Assembly (NCBI GenBank): GCA_028583605.1
Contig: CM053335.1
Span: 10,174,053-10,238,052 of the forward strand
Length of the DNA: 64,000 bases
Source of the DNA: Dastarcus helophoroides
Lineage: Eukaryota; Arthropoda; Insecta; Coleoptera; Bothrideridae
Reading direction: 5' to 3'
Shown one piece after another: positions 33,456 through 44,752 of this stretch; positions within the stretch are counted from its first letter, which is position 1, and the number at the start of each line of letters is the position of its first letter. The notes under the pieces are model-generated. The model was not told the DNA's origin. It searched no databases and worked only from the letters and a program-made list of their open reading frames with translations. Made by a program: the position numbers and the translations under genes.

Positions 33456-34526
33456 ATGGACTATTCAAATCAAGAAATGGCCGATATGCATTTAATGTAC
33501 GGGCTTGCAAATTGTAATCGTACTGAAGCAAGACGGCTTTATGCTGAACGTTTTCCTAATAGACACCTACCAGGAGAAAAATTGTTCCAGAAAATTCATG
33601 CTCGTTTATGTGAAACAGGAAATTTTGTTTTCAAAGGCGAACGTGTTGGAAGGCCAAACGCAGAAGTTGCTAATTTAGAGGAACGTGTGCTTCAGCGAGT
33701 TGAAGAAGATCCATGTGTCAGCACTAGACAACTTGCTTTAGCCGAAGGAGTAAATCACGTAACTATCTGGCGAATTTTGAAATTTTACCAATTTTACCCC
33801 TATCATTTTCAAAGAGTGCAAGGGTTACTTGCTGCTGATTATCCTCCAAGAATAGAATTTTGCAACTGGCTATTGCATAAGATCGCTGAAAATGAGAACT
33901 TTCCATCGCTCATATTATTTACGGACGAAGCGGGCTTTAGCAGAAACGGGATACTTAACTTTCACAACATGCATCAGTGGCAAGTTGAAAATCCCAATGC
34001 AGTTATTCAGTCGAGACATCAGCAACATTTTTCACTTAACATTTGGGGAGGAATAATAGGGGACTCTATAATTGGACCGTTTTTTTTACCTCATAGTTTA
34101 ACAGGAGCATCATATAGACATTTTTTGCAAACAGAGTTACCCGTGTTACTTGAAAATGTTCCACTCATAACAAGACAGCGAATGTGGATAATGCACGATG
34201 GGGCACCTGCCCATTTTAGTGCAGTTGCTAGGGAATTTTTGAATAACAACTATCATCAACGATGGATAGGTCGAGGAGGTCCGATACCATGGCCAGCTAG
34301 GTCTCCTGACCTCAACCCACTCGCTTTCTACTTATGGGGACATCTAAAGCAGATCGTCTACTCCACACCAGTTGACAATATCAATGATCTTCGTGAACGA
34401 ATTGAAAATGGGTTCAACCAGATTCACAATACACCAGGCATTTGCGAAAGAGTAAGGAGTTCCCTTAGAAGACGAGCCGAGCAATGTATTGCTGCAGGGG
34501 GCAGTAATTTCGAACACTTGCTTTGA
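33456..34526 (+). CDS. Tc1/mariner-like (DD41D-spaced) transposase with a substituted third catalytic residue
   Basis: 356 codons from an ATG in a short AT-rich leader, uninterrupted. The N-terminal ~125 residues form paired helix-turn-helix regions for terminal-repeat binding: MADMHLMYGLANCNRTEARR (a DUF4817-like segment) and STRQLALAEGVNHVTIWRIL. The RNase H-like DDE/D domain follows: first Asp in LFTDEAGF (D157), second in IMHDGAPAH (D248). In relatives the third acid is the D of SPDLxxxDFxLWG; here the sequence is SPDLNPLAFYLWG, with Ala290. The spacing D248-290 is 41 residues, and the broken relative at 37103-38168 keeps Asp at that site. Cut-and-paste activity is therefore predicted lost, although DNA binding may remain. 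Nuclear protein acting on the flanking inverted repeats. Confidence 0.92.
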   Translation: MDYSNQEMADMHLMYGLANCNRTEARRLYAERFPNRHLPGEKLFQKIHARLCETGNFVFKGERVGRPNAEVANLEERVLQRVEEDPCVSTRQLALAEGVNHVTIWRILKFYQFYPYHFQRVQGLLAADYPPRIEFCNWLLHKIAENENFPSLILFTDEAGFSRNGILNFHNMHQWQVENPNAVIQSRHQQHFSLNIWGGIIGDSIIGPFFLPHSLTGASYRHFLQTELPVLLENVPLITRQRMWIMHDGAPAHFSAVAREFLNNNYHQRWIGRGGPIPWPARSPDLNPLAFYLWGHLKQIVYSTPVDNINDLRERIENGFNQIHNTPGICERVRSSLRRRAEQCIAAGGSNFEHLL

Positions 34527-34625
34527 TTTTTTTTTCTTAATTTTGTACTATTTTTATATCAATGCAGTTAGTAGTGGATAAATTAGAAATTTGCAAAACG
34601 AATTCTAATAAATGCAACAATTTTG

Positions 34626-35027
34626 TTTAAACGCTTTTTTCTCGGAAACGGTTACTTTTAGCGACTTTGAGAAAGAGTACCTTTTTTGTATAAAAAATGT
34701 TGCTTTTTACGATTATGGCACTTTTGTGTCGAAATATTGCAATACAAAAAAGTTACGGCAAAAGAACACCACGCTACTGCTTATTTAAAAAATATGTTAC
34801 ATGAGAATATGCCTAATCCAATTCTTTAACTGCTTGCCCAATTTCATGACTTTGCTACTAACCGTTAACTTTTTGTAGTAAAAAAACCACTTTAGGGGCG
34901 CCATCTTTAAATGGTCATATCTCCGTTAGGAGGCAATTTAAAGAAAAAAATGTATTTCAACATTTTTCATATTTTAATGTGTAGAATATGCTCCTGAAGT
35001 AGCGGCCCGGACTTTTGTAACACCCTG
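34626..35027. repeat. Right terminal inverted repeat
   Basis: Reverse complement of 32816-33238; ends gtaacaccctg at 35027, followed by the TA target copy. Confidence 0.95.
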
Positions 35028-35029
35028 TA

Positions 35030-35675
35030 TTTAAAAAATGATTTTTTTTTCAAACTATCGATTTCTTGTCTAAAATGGGACTTTTAACTTTTTCTCAGTG
35101 TCAGCATTAACTAAATTTTTACTTTTTATAATTTTTCCGAAAAATTATATTTTTGTAAACTTGTAGTTTAAAGTTTTTTGAAAATTGAGCCTTTTTCGCT
35201 TTTTAGAAAAATTTTATTTTTTTAACAATTTCAACTCGAAAGTTTCAATTTTTTCCGAAAATTTTGACGATTATTAAAAATTTTAAATTTTTTTGAATAA
35301 CTGGAATTTTTTGGAAATTTTACCCATTTTCAGTTTTTTAGAGAATTTTTTTTATTTTTCAAAATGTATGTTTTCAAAATTTTGAATTTTTTGCAAACTT
35401 TTGATTTATTTGAAAAAAATTTGTTTTTTCGTAATCTTCTCTTTTCTTGAATTGTTTGTCTATCTTGCAAAATTCCAAATTTTTCTGTAAGTTTGGCAAT
35501 TTTTGGTCAAATTGGTAAACTTTCGATTTTTTTTAGAAAACTTTTGATTTCTTAAAAAATCTTCTTTTTTCGACTATTTTGCAAAGTTTCGAATTTTTTC
35601 ATCAATTTGGCAATTTTTGGTAAGTTTGTTTTTAATATTTTTTGAAAATTTACCCTTTTTCAAAATACTTTACTC
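35030..35675. repeat. AT-rich satellite, minus orientation
   Basis: tttttgaaaattttg and tttttcgaaaattt variants; no gene. It resumes the satellite interrupted by the transposon at 32816-35027. Confidence 0.7.
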
Positions 35676-36368
35676 TACAGGATGAGTCACTAAGCGGGAA
35701 TCGGACTTTGGTAGGCGTATCGTTCAAAATATCGAAAAATGTTTCAAATAAAAGTTGTTCGAAATAAAGTTCTCCACAACTTAAAATTATTGCCAAATAT
35801 GGCGGCCTTCCGGCTGCACCGGAAATGAACACAACTTTCTTATTTTAAATAGAACATTCTATGTATTTTTACATTTTTGGATTTCCTGTTAAAAATAAAT
35901 ATGAATTTATTAAGACGACATAGGCTCTTAGTTAAGCCGTTTTCGCGTAATTTAATTTTTTTGATTAAATTTGAGGATTTCGGAGCTTGACGCCATTAAC
36001 GATATTTTCCAAACGCAATGACTCAGAGTTGTGTGGCATACGGTTTTGGATTCAGGAAGAAATGGAGTATTTGTTTACGTCTTTGCTGTTAACAAGATTT
36101 CTTAAATTTCTTCACATCCGTCGACTCAATTCTTCAGCTGTTCAAACATGCATAACTTAATTTTTTTCAAAGGGAACCACCTATCTTGGATTATCTTATC
36201 GGATGCGAAATTAAATTACCTTTTTATGGTACCAGGTATTGCTACCTCTGTCCAATAATTTTTGAGAAATTTAGAATTTGGTAAAAATTTAAATTAATTT
36301 CGTGTTATCGCGTTAGCCCTGGATGTCGCGGTTTTGTATCGTCTCGTTTGTCCTGCAAATTACAGAAA

Positions 36369-37005
36369 ATGTTTTTTGAACAAGAATCGGTTGATATGGT
36401 TTACACTTTACATTTTTCAAAGAAAATTATTTTTTGAAAGCTAGGTCAATTGTTAGAGTAGGGCAAACACAATAGCCCTAATATTAATTATGAACTAAAA
36501 TAATTAAAATTCAAAATAATAAACAATTTTATTAGAGTTTGTAACATGTAGGTATGCCCAACGGTTTTTCGACCAGAGATGTTCAAATTTAGTGGCATTC
36601 TTTAGGTTGTAGCTAACTGGAAGTACAGAATACGAGGAAAAGGAGCGTAGAAAACCAACGACGCATGAAGAAAACCAAGTTTCAGTAGTGGCTGCTGCTA
36701 TTCAAGATCCGCACTTAAGAACCAGAAGAATAAGTGTAACATTACAAATAAGCCAAAAATCGGTTTCATGATTGTTGTGTTAAAACAAGTTTCATCCGTA
36801 TCACACCTAGCTAGTGCAAGAACTCAATCAAGCTGACTAACAATCGATGCAGTTGTGTGAATGGACGTTACATAATCTGCAGGAACAAAATGAGCGTTTC
36901 GGACATTGTACTATTTACCGACGAATGTACAAACATTTTTTAAGAACCGCTTCGTGGGAAAGAAACGATACACCACGATACTGAAAATCATCATTGGTTT
37001 CAGTG
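36369..37005 (+). pseudogene. Transposase 5' fragment, left arm of the snapback element
   Basis: Opens with an ATG at 36369 (MFFEQESVDMVYTL), matching the N-terminus of the opposed copy, then hits a stop within about 25 codons and loses about 100 bp of similarity. Similarity resumes at about 36620 (acgaggaaaaggagcgtaga, accaacgacgcatgaagaaa) and runs in several frames through the helix-turn-helix region to the first catalytic motif (tatttaccgacgaatgtac) and on to 37005. Multiple stops and indels make it non-functional. It preserves an initiation codon that the right-arm copy has lost. Confidence 0.85.
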
Positions 37006-37102
37006 TAAAGCATTAAAGAAAATAAATAAACAATAAACAAATCGGTAACAGTAAGTTGCAACAAATATTAAAAAGAATACATAAACAATGGTAATAATAA
37101 TA

Positions 37103-38168
37103 TTAAATTAAATGTTCAACATAACCACCAGCTTCACGATGGCAAATGCGCAGTCTCTGTAGCAAAGAATTGTTCACATCCACCAAGACGTTTTCATTGA
37201 TATTTTGGAAAGCAACACGAACCCGGTCCATCATGTCTTCTCGGGTAGTTGGTGGTTCCTGGTACACAACTTGCTTAACATGACCCCACAAGAAAAAGTC
37301 TGACTTAGTTAAATCCGGTGATCTTGCGGGCCATGCCACTGGACCTCCTCTTCCTATCCACTTGTTAGGGAATTGTGTATTGAGGAACTCCCTTACATCC
37401 CTTCCATAATGTGCCGGTGCCCCATCATGTTGGAACCACATTTGCCTCACGACTAGCAAGAGGCAAATTGTCTATCATTTCGGGCAATTGATTTTGCAAA
37501 AAATACAAGTAATTGTTGGCATCAAATGTTCATTGAAGAAGTGTGGTCCGACAACAAATCTTCCTATGACACCACCCCAAACATTACAGAGACCACCTAT
37601 GCTGATGGTCTAAGGGCCTTATCCAATGAGGATTTTCAGTGTGGTAGTAATGGGAGTTGTGTCTTCCCACGAAGCCATTCTTATGAAATGTACATTCGTC
37701 GGTAAATAGTACATTGTCCAAAAAGTCATTTTGTTCTTGTAGTTTTCGTAACGCCCACTCACAAAACTGCATTCGGTTGTTGAAATCAGCTTGATTGAGT
37801 TCCTGTACTAGCTGAACACGATACGGATGAAACTTATTTTTACGCAAGATTCGTGAAACCGAGGTTTGACTTATTTGTAATTCCGTGCTTATTATTCTGG
37901 TACTTAAATGCGGATCTTGGACAACAGCAGCCGCTACTAAAACTTGGTTTTCTTCATGCGTCGTTGGTTTTCTACGCTCCTTTTTCTCGTATTTCGTACT
38001 ACCAGTTCGCTCAAACCTCTCTCTCAATTTAGCGAATGCCGCTGAATTTGGATGTCTCCGATCGGCAAAGCGTTCGGCATAAATTCTTGAGGCAAGAAAT
38101 GGATTTCTGTCAGCACTGCCCAAGGCGTAAACCATATCGACCAATTCTTCTTGAGAAAATATTGTCTT
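37103..38168 (-). pseudogene. Tc1/mariner-like transposase, frameshifted copy
   Basis: Two long pieces on the minus strand. 38144-37584 gives the DNA-binding half and first catalytic motif (LFTDECTFHKNG). 37459-37103 gives MWFQHDGAPAHYG (second Asp), WPARSPDLTKSDFFLWG (third Asp retained, again 41 residues on) and the C-terminus. Between them, within about 125 bp, at least three single-base indels break the frame. Upstream of the first Met the frame continues (FSQEELVDM) but the expected start codon reads ATA where the opposed copy has ATG. Related to, but clearly diverged from, the protein at 33456-34526. Confidence 0.9.
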
Positions 38169-38903
38169 TCAATACTAATACCAAGACCTCGCGACAACAA
38201 TGAGAGAAACTGTCAGTTATTGCCGGACAAACGAGACGAAACAAAACCACGACATCGAGGGCTAACGCGATAATACGACATTAATTAAAATTTTTACAAA
38301 ATTCTAAATTTCTCAAAAATTATTGGACGGAGGTGGCAATACCTGGTACCAAAAAAAAAGGTAATTTAATTTCGCATCCGATAAGATAATCCAAGATAGG
38401 TAATTCCATTTGAAAAAAACAAGTTATGCATGTTTGAACAATTGAAGAATTGAGTCGACGGATGTGAAGAAATTTAAGAAATCTTGCTAACAGCGAAGAC
38501 GTAAACAAATACTCCGTTTTTTTCTGAATCCAAAACCGTATGCCACACAACTCTGAGTCATTGCGTTTGGAAAATATCGTTAATGGCGTCAAGCTCCGAA
38601 ATCCTCAAATTTAACCAAAAAAATTAAATTACGCGAAAACGGTTCAACTAAGGGCCTATGTCGTCTTAATAAATTCATATTCATTTTTAACAAGGAATCC
38701 AAAAATGTAAAAATACATAGAATGTTCTATTTAAAATAAGAAAGTTGTGTTCATTTCCGGTGCAACCGGAAGGCCGCCATATATGGCAATAATTTTAAGT
38801 TGTGAAGAACTTTATTTCGAACAACTTTTATTCGAAACTTTCTTCGATATTTTGAACGATACGCCTACCAAAGACCGATTCCCGCTTAGTGACTCACCCT
38901 GTA

Positions 38904-39187
38904 TAATGCACATACCAATAGGTTTGAACATTTATTAGATTCGAAGTTTGGAAACCATATACCGTTTTGATCTTGTTAGATCTCGTCAGTTTGGAATATC
39001 CACCGCGAATGCTAACAATTGTTCCGACAAGTAAGCACTGTGAATGTTTTAGTACTTACTTGTCGAAACATTTGTTAGCATTCGAGGTGGATATACCAAA
39101 CTGACGAGATCTAACAAGATCGAAACCGGTATTTAGTTTGCAAACTTTGAATCTAATAAATGTTCAAACCTATTGGTCTGTGCATTA
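38904..39187. mobile_element. 284-bp foldback MITE
   Basis: Nearly a complete hairpin: arms of about 130 bp around a loop near 39030-39050. Ends taatgcaca; landmarks aataggtttgaacatttatt, agatctcgtcagtttgg and aatgctaacaa occur in both arms. TA copies at 38902-38903 and 39188-39189 flank it. The left TA is shared with the neighbouring snapback element. It has no gene. A relative lies at 6022-6430. Confidence 0.92.
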
Positions 39188-39189
39188 TA

Positions 39190-40254
39190 GAATTGAAAGA
39201 AATGGTAAAATTTCAAAAAATTTCGAAGTTTTACGAAGTCAACATTTTCAAAAAAAAAGTAGAATTGTTCTAAAACTCAATATTTTGAAAAAAAAACTCA
39301 AAACAATTTATAAAAATAAATCAAAAATAAAAAAATTGAAGATTTTTGAAATTTTCATTAAAAGTTAAATTCTTGAAACATTTTATTTCTCTAAATAGTT
39401 AAAATGTTTAAACATAAAAAAATCAAGATTTTCAAAAAACGCAAAAGAAAATCAAAATTTTAATGAAATAGTCGAAAATTAAAAAAAATGATGATTAAAA
39501 AAAATCCAAATTGTCAAATTTTCAAAAAGACAAAGTTTTAAAAGTCAAAATTTTGAAAATAATTACGAGATTTTGAAGAAAATCAAAAATTAGAAGAAAT
39601 AGTAAAATTTCAAAAACATCCAAGATTGGGGAACTCAACACTTTTAAAAAAAAGTAGAATTGTACAAAAACTTCAGATTTTAATAAATGAAAAAAAAAAA
39701 TTTATCGAAATTTTGAAAATGTCGAAGCTTTTAAAATGTTGAAATATTAAAGCCGAAAACATCGAAACAAATCGAAATTTTGAAAAAATCTTGAAATTTC
39801 CATTTGAGACGAACCAAATTTTTTATAGGATCGACGTTTTCAAAAAAGGTGAAACTTTGAAAAAATATGGAATTCCAAAAAGTTAAAATTTTGATGAAAT
39901 ATTAAAAACCGAAAAAATTTAAAAATTTTCAAAAAATGTTAGAATTGTCGAAAAAATTAAAATCTGAAAAACTAGAGGTTTTTAAAAAAGTGGAAATTTT
40001 TAATAGCCCAAAATCTTTAAAAAAAATGACATTTTGAAAAAAGTCAAGTTTGCTGCAAAGTTGAATATTAAAGAATTCCACGAAGTAAGGGTTGGAAAGT
40101 CAATTAATCGTAATTTTAGAAAAAAAACGTCGTAGAAAAAAGATAACTTTAAAATTTAAATGTGGAATTTCAAAAAAGTGTCAAAATTTCGAAAAAATAT
40201 CTGATCTATTAACAAAATAGTTACCAAGTTTATTCGAATTTTTTTGAGATTGTC
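39190..40254. repeat. AT-rich satellite, plus orientation
   Basis: aaaattttgaaaaa-type repeats with occasional landmarks (caacattttcaaaaaaaaag, twice: near 39240 and 39628). No gene. Confidence 0.7.
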
Positions 40255-40270
40255 AAGTTTTGAGGAAATT

Positions 40271-40506
40271 GAATTATAAAACTTGTCCCTTGAAACCAAG
40301 AAAGATTAAAAAACATAACAAAGGTTGCTCTAACGCGTTTCGACAGCCAAGCTGTCATCTTCAGAGCGTATCTCTCTGACTTTGGCTGTCGAAACGCGTC
40401 AGAACAACCTTTGTTGTGTTTTTCAAGCTTTCTTGGTTTCAGGGGACAAGTTTTGTATTTTAATTTTTGAAGATAACCAAGGACCAGTCCATTGCACCAA
40501 AAAAAA
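40271..40506 (+). repeat. Palindromic retroposon, complete two-armed copy with a 16-bp target duplication and A-tail
   Basis: Perfect 16-bp direct repeats aagttttgaggaaatt at 40255-40270 and 40507-40522. Begins gaattataaaacttgtccc, left arm to gctgtcatcttcagagc, centre gtatctctctgac, right arm (tttggctgtcgaaacgcg, aacaacctttgttgtgtttt, ttggtttcaggggacaag), 3' extension ggaccagtccattgcacc, then about ten A. The 3' extension has no partner on the left, so the palindrome is inside an asymmetric unit. Confidence 0.92.
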
Positions 40507-40522
40507 AAGTTTTGAGGAAATT

Positions 40523-43500
40523 TAGAGAACAAAGTTCTAGGTTATTTTCGAAATTCTATTCATTCTTAAAATTCCAAATTTAAAATTTTTAATTTTTTAA
40601 TTTTGAAAGCAAAAAGTCAATAATTTTATTTGAAAGTGAGAATTATTCAAAACAAAAATCGTAATCAATAAAACAAAAATGTTTCTTAAAATTGTGACTT
40701 TAATACTGTTTAGAAGTTTTGAATTTTTAAAAAACAAGGATTTCAACTTTCAGTAAAATGTTATGTTGACTTTTCTCAACTTGAAAATTAATTAAAATTT
40801 TTGATAAGCAAATTTGTTTTACAAAAATTTAACTTTTTTTTGGAAATGTTGCGTTTAAAGTTAAAATGTGACATGTAATTTAGAATGTTGAGCTTTAATT
40901 TGAAATTTCGTAATTAAAGTTAAAATTTCGAAAGTAATTAAGGTTTTCTGATTAAAGATACAATTTTCTCATCAACGTGAATAATTTTTTTTTGACCTTA
41001 TAATCTGAATTTCGAAATAATCGAATTAAATTCGACATTTTGATCATAAGGTTGAAATCTTAGATGAAAAATTTAGGTACATGCTTTGACAGAAAAATCG
41101 AAATTTGGACAAAAGCAAGGATTTTAAATGTTGGTACTTTGTAGTTGCTAGTATAGTGGGAAAACTTCCAGATTTATTAAAAAAAAATGATTTTCAGCCC
41201 AACATTTTCAGAAAAAGTTAAATTTAAATTCGAAATTTCCAGGAAATTTGAGTCAAAATGAACATTTAATTTATTTAAAAAAAAATCAAAATTCCGACTT
41301 CTAACTTATAAAAAAGTGACCAAAACTTCAGAAAACTTCAAGTTTAAATTGTTAGGAAAATTTGTGTAAAAGTAAAAATTTCATTCATGTTAAAAAAAAG
41401 CAATATTTCAACTTCCTAAATTTATTTAAAAAAAAAGGACTTTTGGCCCAAAATGTCGAGAAAAATTCAATTTTAAATTCGAAATTCCTATAAAATTTGT
41501 GCTAAAGTGAAAATTTTATTTATTAGAAAAAATCAAACTTTCAGCTTCCAAATTAATAAAAAATTGACTTTTGACCCAAAACTTCCAGAAAAATTCAAGT
41601 TTAAATTCGAAATTCTTAGAAAACTTGCGTCAAAGTGAAAATTTTATTTATTAAAAACAAAACAAAATTCCGACTTTAATCTCAAACTTTTGAATTCTTG
41701 GGCAAAAAGCCGAAAGTTTATCAAAACTCTGCCTTTATACTTGATACTTTTAGAGTCGAAAATTTATTAAAAAAATTTATGAAATCGAGGTTTTTCGAAA
41801 TGTCAATTTGTTTCCTCTAAATTTTACCACTTTTTCTAATGATCGGTTTTTTTTTCAAAATCTCGAAATTATTTGCAAAATTTTCACTTTCAAAACTTTA
41901 AAAAATGAAATACAAAACTTGTCCCCTGAAACCAAGAAAGATTAAAAAAACACAACAAAGGTTGCTCTAACGCGTTTCGACAGCCAAACTATAATCTTCA
42001 GAGAGATACTTTGTCTTTTTGTTTCAAAATTGTTATTATTCAAAAATTTCAATCTTTTTTCATTAGATAATTTCGATTTTTTTTAAATCGCCATTTTTTT
42101 AAATTTTTGACTATTTCACTAAAATTTTGATTTTCTTTTGAATTATTTTAAAATCTTGATTTTTATGTCTAAACATTTTAACTATTTATCGAAATTTAAA
42201 TTTTTTCAAGATTTTGACTTTTAATAAAAATTTCAAAAATCTTAAATTTATTTTTCAATTTCAATTTATTTTTATAATTTTTTTTTGAGTTTTTCAAAAT
42301 CCCAAGTTTTTGAACAATTTTACTTTTTTTTGAAAATGGTGACTTCTTAAAATATCGAAATTTTTTGAAATTTTACCATTTCTTCTAATCTTCGATTTTT
42401 TTTCAAAATCTTGACATTTTGTTCAAAATTTTAACTTTCAAAACTTTTTTTAAAAACTTCTTATTTTTTTAAAATTTCAATTTTTGTTTCAAAATAATTA
42501 TTATTTAAAAATTTCGATCTTTTTCCATTAGATAATTTAATTTTGTTTTAAATCGCCATTTTTTTTTTAATTTTTGACTATTTCACTAAAATTTTGATTT
42601 TCTTTTTACTTATTTAAAACTGCTGATTTTTTTTGTTTACACATTTTAACTATTTATCAAAATTTAAACTTTTTCAAGATTTTAACTTTTAAGATTTATT
42701 TTCAAAATTTCAAGTTTTAGAACAATTCTACTTTTTTTTGAAAATGTTGACTTCTTAAAGCTTCGAAATTTTTTGAAGTTTTACCACTTTTTCTAATCAT
42801 CGATATTTTTTTTTGAAAATTTTATTTATTAAAAACAAAACCAAATTCCGACTTTAATCTCAAACTTTTGAATTCTTCGGCTAACAGTCAAAAATTTATC
42901 AAAACTCTGCCTTTAAACTTGATACTTTAAAACTCGAAAATTTATTAAAAAAATGTATGAAATCGAGGTTTTTCGAAATGTCAGTTTGTTTTCTCTAAAT
43001 TTCGAATTTATTTCTTCATTTTTCGCTAGTTTTAAATTCATTTTTATCAAATTTGAACTGTTTTAGACATTTAAACTTGTTTTCTCAAAAGGCCTCAAAT
43101 TTTAATGTAGAGTCGAAATTTTGAAGAAATTAATGGAAATTTCGAAAAAGTTCGATTCAATAAAAAATTGTTTCAGAGAGCTTTCAGATTTAGTAATGAA
43201 ATTTAAGCTATTTAATCCAATTCAAAAATAATTCCGAAATTTAAAGACCTGCTTAGAATTTTCGAATTGTAAGGTTTTTTCTGACAATCCAGAATTTTTT
43301 CTCTCAAAATTTCGACATAAAATCTCTTCAAAATTTCGTTGTAAATTCAAGATGTAGACTTTTTATTTTTTAGACTCTAAATCACTAAATTTGCTACTTT
43401 TTTCTGCATTTTGTAGAAATTTGAGAACAACTTTGACTTTGATTTTCAAAATGTTGACCTTGATCTGCAAAATGCGGGAAAAAGTCGCAAATTTTAAACT

Positions 43501-43590
43501 TTTCAGTTACGACGGAAATTTTCAATTTACAATCCGACGTAGCAATATTTTTTGTATGTTTAAACTTTGGGAAAAATCACGCTACAATCT
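40523..43590. repeat. AT-rich satellite-like DNA with a long-range duplication
   Basis: 41637-41825 and 42815-43003 are close copies 1178 bp apart (aaattccgactttaatctca, tcaaaactctgcctt, atgaaatcgaggtttttcga). A second repeated landmark (cattagataatttcgatt near 42061, cattagataatttaattt near 42520) shows a unit of about 460 bp between. No gene recognised. Confidence 0.7.
41906..42010 (+). repeat. Palindromic retroposon, single 5' arm
   Basis: tgaaatacaaaacttgtccc at the canonical 5' end, then the arm through cgtttcgacagccaaac to tcagagagatact, where it stops at the centre of the palindrome. No 3' end and no clear target duplication, so probably truncated or deleted. Confidence 0.75.
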
Positions 43591-44507
43591 GGATTCCTCT
43601 TGAAAAGAAATTCGCGAAATATATATTTAATACTGTCATTTGCCGCCTTATACATGCGGAATATCTCGGCGGATACAAATACACATTTCGGGCCTCATTC
43701 TGGGAATTCTTTACAGTAAATTTGCCCTGGGAAAAGCAATAACGCAGTTCGACTCTGCGGAATGTATCCGTGCGCTCATATCCGCATCTTATATTGTAAC
43801 ATGTGTTGCCGACCTCCGACGGAGGCGCAACTTTGTTTCGAGACAACAAACATTTCAAACTTTATTTGACGCTTCCCGTTTCTTTTTCCCCATGAACTAA
43901 AAAGATTTCGGCCGATGTAATCTACTTTTAGAGGTTGCGGTTCCAGCCTGAATATAAAAAGACTTTCAAAGGGAACAACGGACGTGTTTTCGCCACAAAA
44001 CAACTGCGCGCCGCCGCCAAAATGGGAATTATTTTAGGCGATATTCCATCCCTCTTTTTATTTATGTTGATGGCAGGCGACGGGGCCGCGTTAAAACGGC
44101 GTGAGGTCACATTGCAATTAGGGTAGTTGTGTTCGTCCGGCGCATCCGCCAAGAATGCGCTCATCCGAATTTGGGAATCTTATAAAATGAGGTAGGTAAA
44201 TTTGGAGCAATGGGGGTCATTTGCAGAATATCTTTACAATTTACTTCATTGGCTTCATTGCTCGTTCATTCACGTCTCGACATTTCGACATTTTTTCCCA
44301 AGGATTTGCCTGTTTTTTCGAAATTTTTAATTCCAGTAAAAACTGTCCTGCGGCCAAAATGTTCCAAACTAAGGAAAAATGTTCATTTTTTTTACAAATA
44401 TTTGACATATGATCATATTTGAAATATAAATTAAAACATGCTTCGAGATATATACAAGATACTAAAAATATTACCGTAATTTTAAAATATCACGAACAAT
44501 TCCAAAC
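43591..44507. other. Unique, GC-richer block with unrecognised short frames
   Basis: Overlapping open frames of 60-90 codons occur on both strands (43577-43858 minus, 43640-43900 plus, 43935-44126 plus and others). Clustered both-strand openness in GC-richer DNA is expected by composition. None is recognisable. Segments such as cgccgccgccaaaatggg and cgacggggccgcgttaaaa look single-copy and could be conserved non-coding sequence or an untranslated exon. Confidence 0.35.
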
Positions 44508-44520
44508 TAATAGAAACTGA

Positions 44521-44752
44521 AAAATTGAAATACAGAACCTGTCCCCTGAAACCAAGAAAGATCAAAAAATACAACAAACATTGCTCCAACGAGCTTCGAC
44601 AGCCAAGCTGTCATCTTGGTGATAGCTTGGCTGTCGAAGCGCGTTGAAGCAACGTTTGTTGTGTTTTTTTAATCTTTGTTGGTTTCAGGGAACAGGTTCT
44701 GTATTTCAAATTTTGAAGATAACCATGGACGAGTCCGTTCCACCAAAAAAAA
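44521..44752 (+). repeat. Palindromic retroposon, best two-armed copy
   Basis: 13-bp perfect direct repeats taatagaaactga at 44508-44520 and 44753-44765. Starts aaaattgaaatacagaacc. The left arm runs to agccaagctgtcatctt, the right arm from gatagcttggctgtcgaag to aggttctgtatttcaa. The 3' extension ends gagtccgttccacc, followed by A8 immediately before the target copy. The arms are near-perfect complements over about 100 bp. Fixed 5' end, A-tail and variable-length duplication indicate insertion by a LINE-type process. No obvious Pol III A box was seen. Confidence 0.93.

Larger units (their letters stand above)
32816..35027 (+). mobile_element. IS630/Tc1/mariner-type transposon with ~0.4-kb terminal inverted repeats
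   Basis: Bounded by TA on both sides (32814-32815, 35028-35029). Termini are CAGGGTGTTACAAAAGTCCG and its complement. The inverted repeats are nearly identical: left 32816-33238 (423 bp), right 34626-35027 (402 bp). Most of the length difference is a 21-bp segment (gtagggggttgcccgcg and flank) present only on the left. The single gene lies between them on the plus strand. Near-identical ends suggest recent insertion or ongoing conversion. Confidence 0.95.
35678..38901. mobile_element. Snapback Tc1/mariner-like element with two opposed transposase copies
   Basis: TA at 35676-35677 and 38902-38903. Ends are CAGGATGAGTCACTAAGCGG on the left and its near-complement on the right (cagggtgagtcac read inward). 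The halves are inverted copies far beyond normal ends: the left half (35678 to about 37005) includes the 5' part of a transposase on plus, the right half (about 37100-38901) the transposase on minus. Matching landmarks include aagcgggaatcgg, atggcggccttccgg, ttcttcacatccgtcgac and tatcgcgttagccct. Both genes are broken, so the element is not autonomous. Confidence 0.9.

Noticed and set aside
37885..38082. 65-codon plus-strand frame
   Set aside because: It is the antisense shadow of the transposase pseudogene at 37103-38168.
41906..42010. Reading the palindromic family as an ordinary MITE with TA target
   Set aside because: Copies with clear borders have 12-16-bp duplications and A-runs; no constant TA or 8-9-bp duplication fits.
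43577..44422. Seven overlapping frames on both strands, possibly a small gene
   Set aside because: Both-strand openness reflects composition. No recognisable peptide and no splice or start signals that pick one frame.
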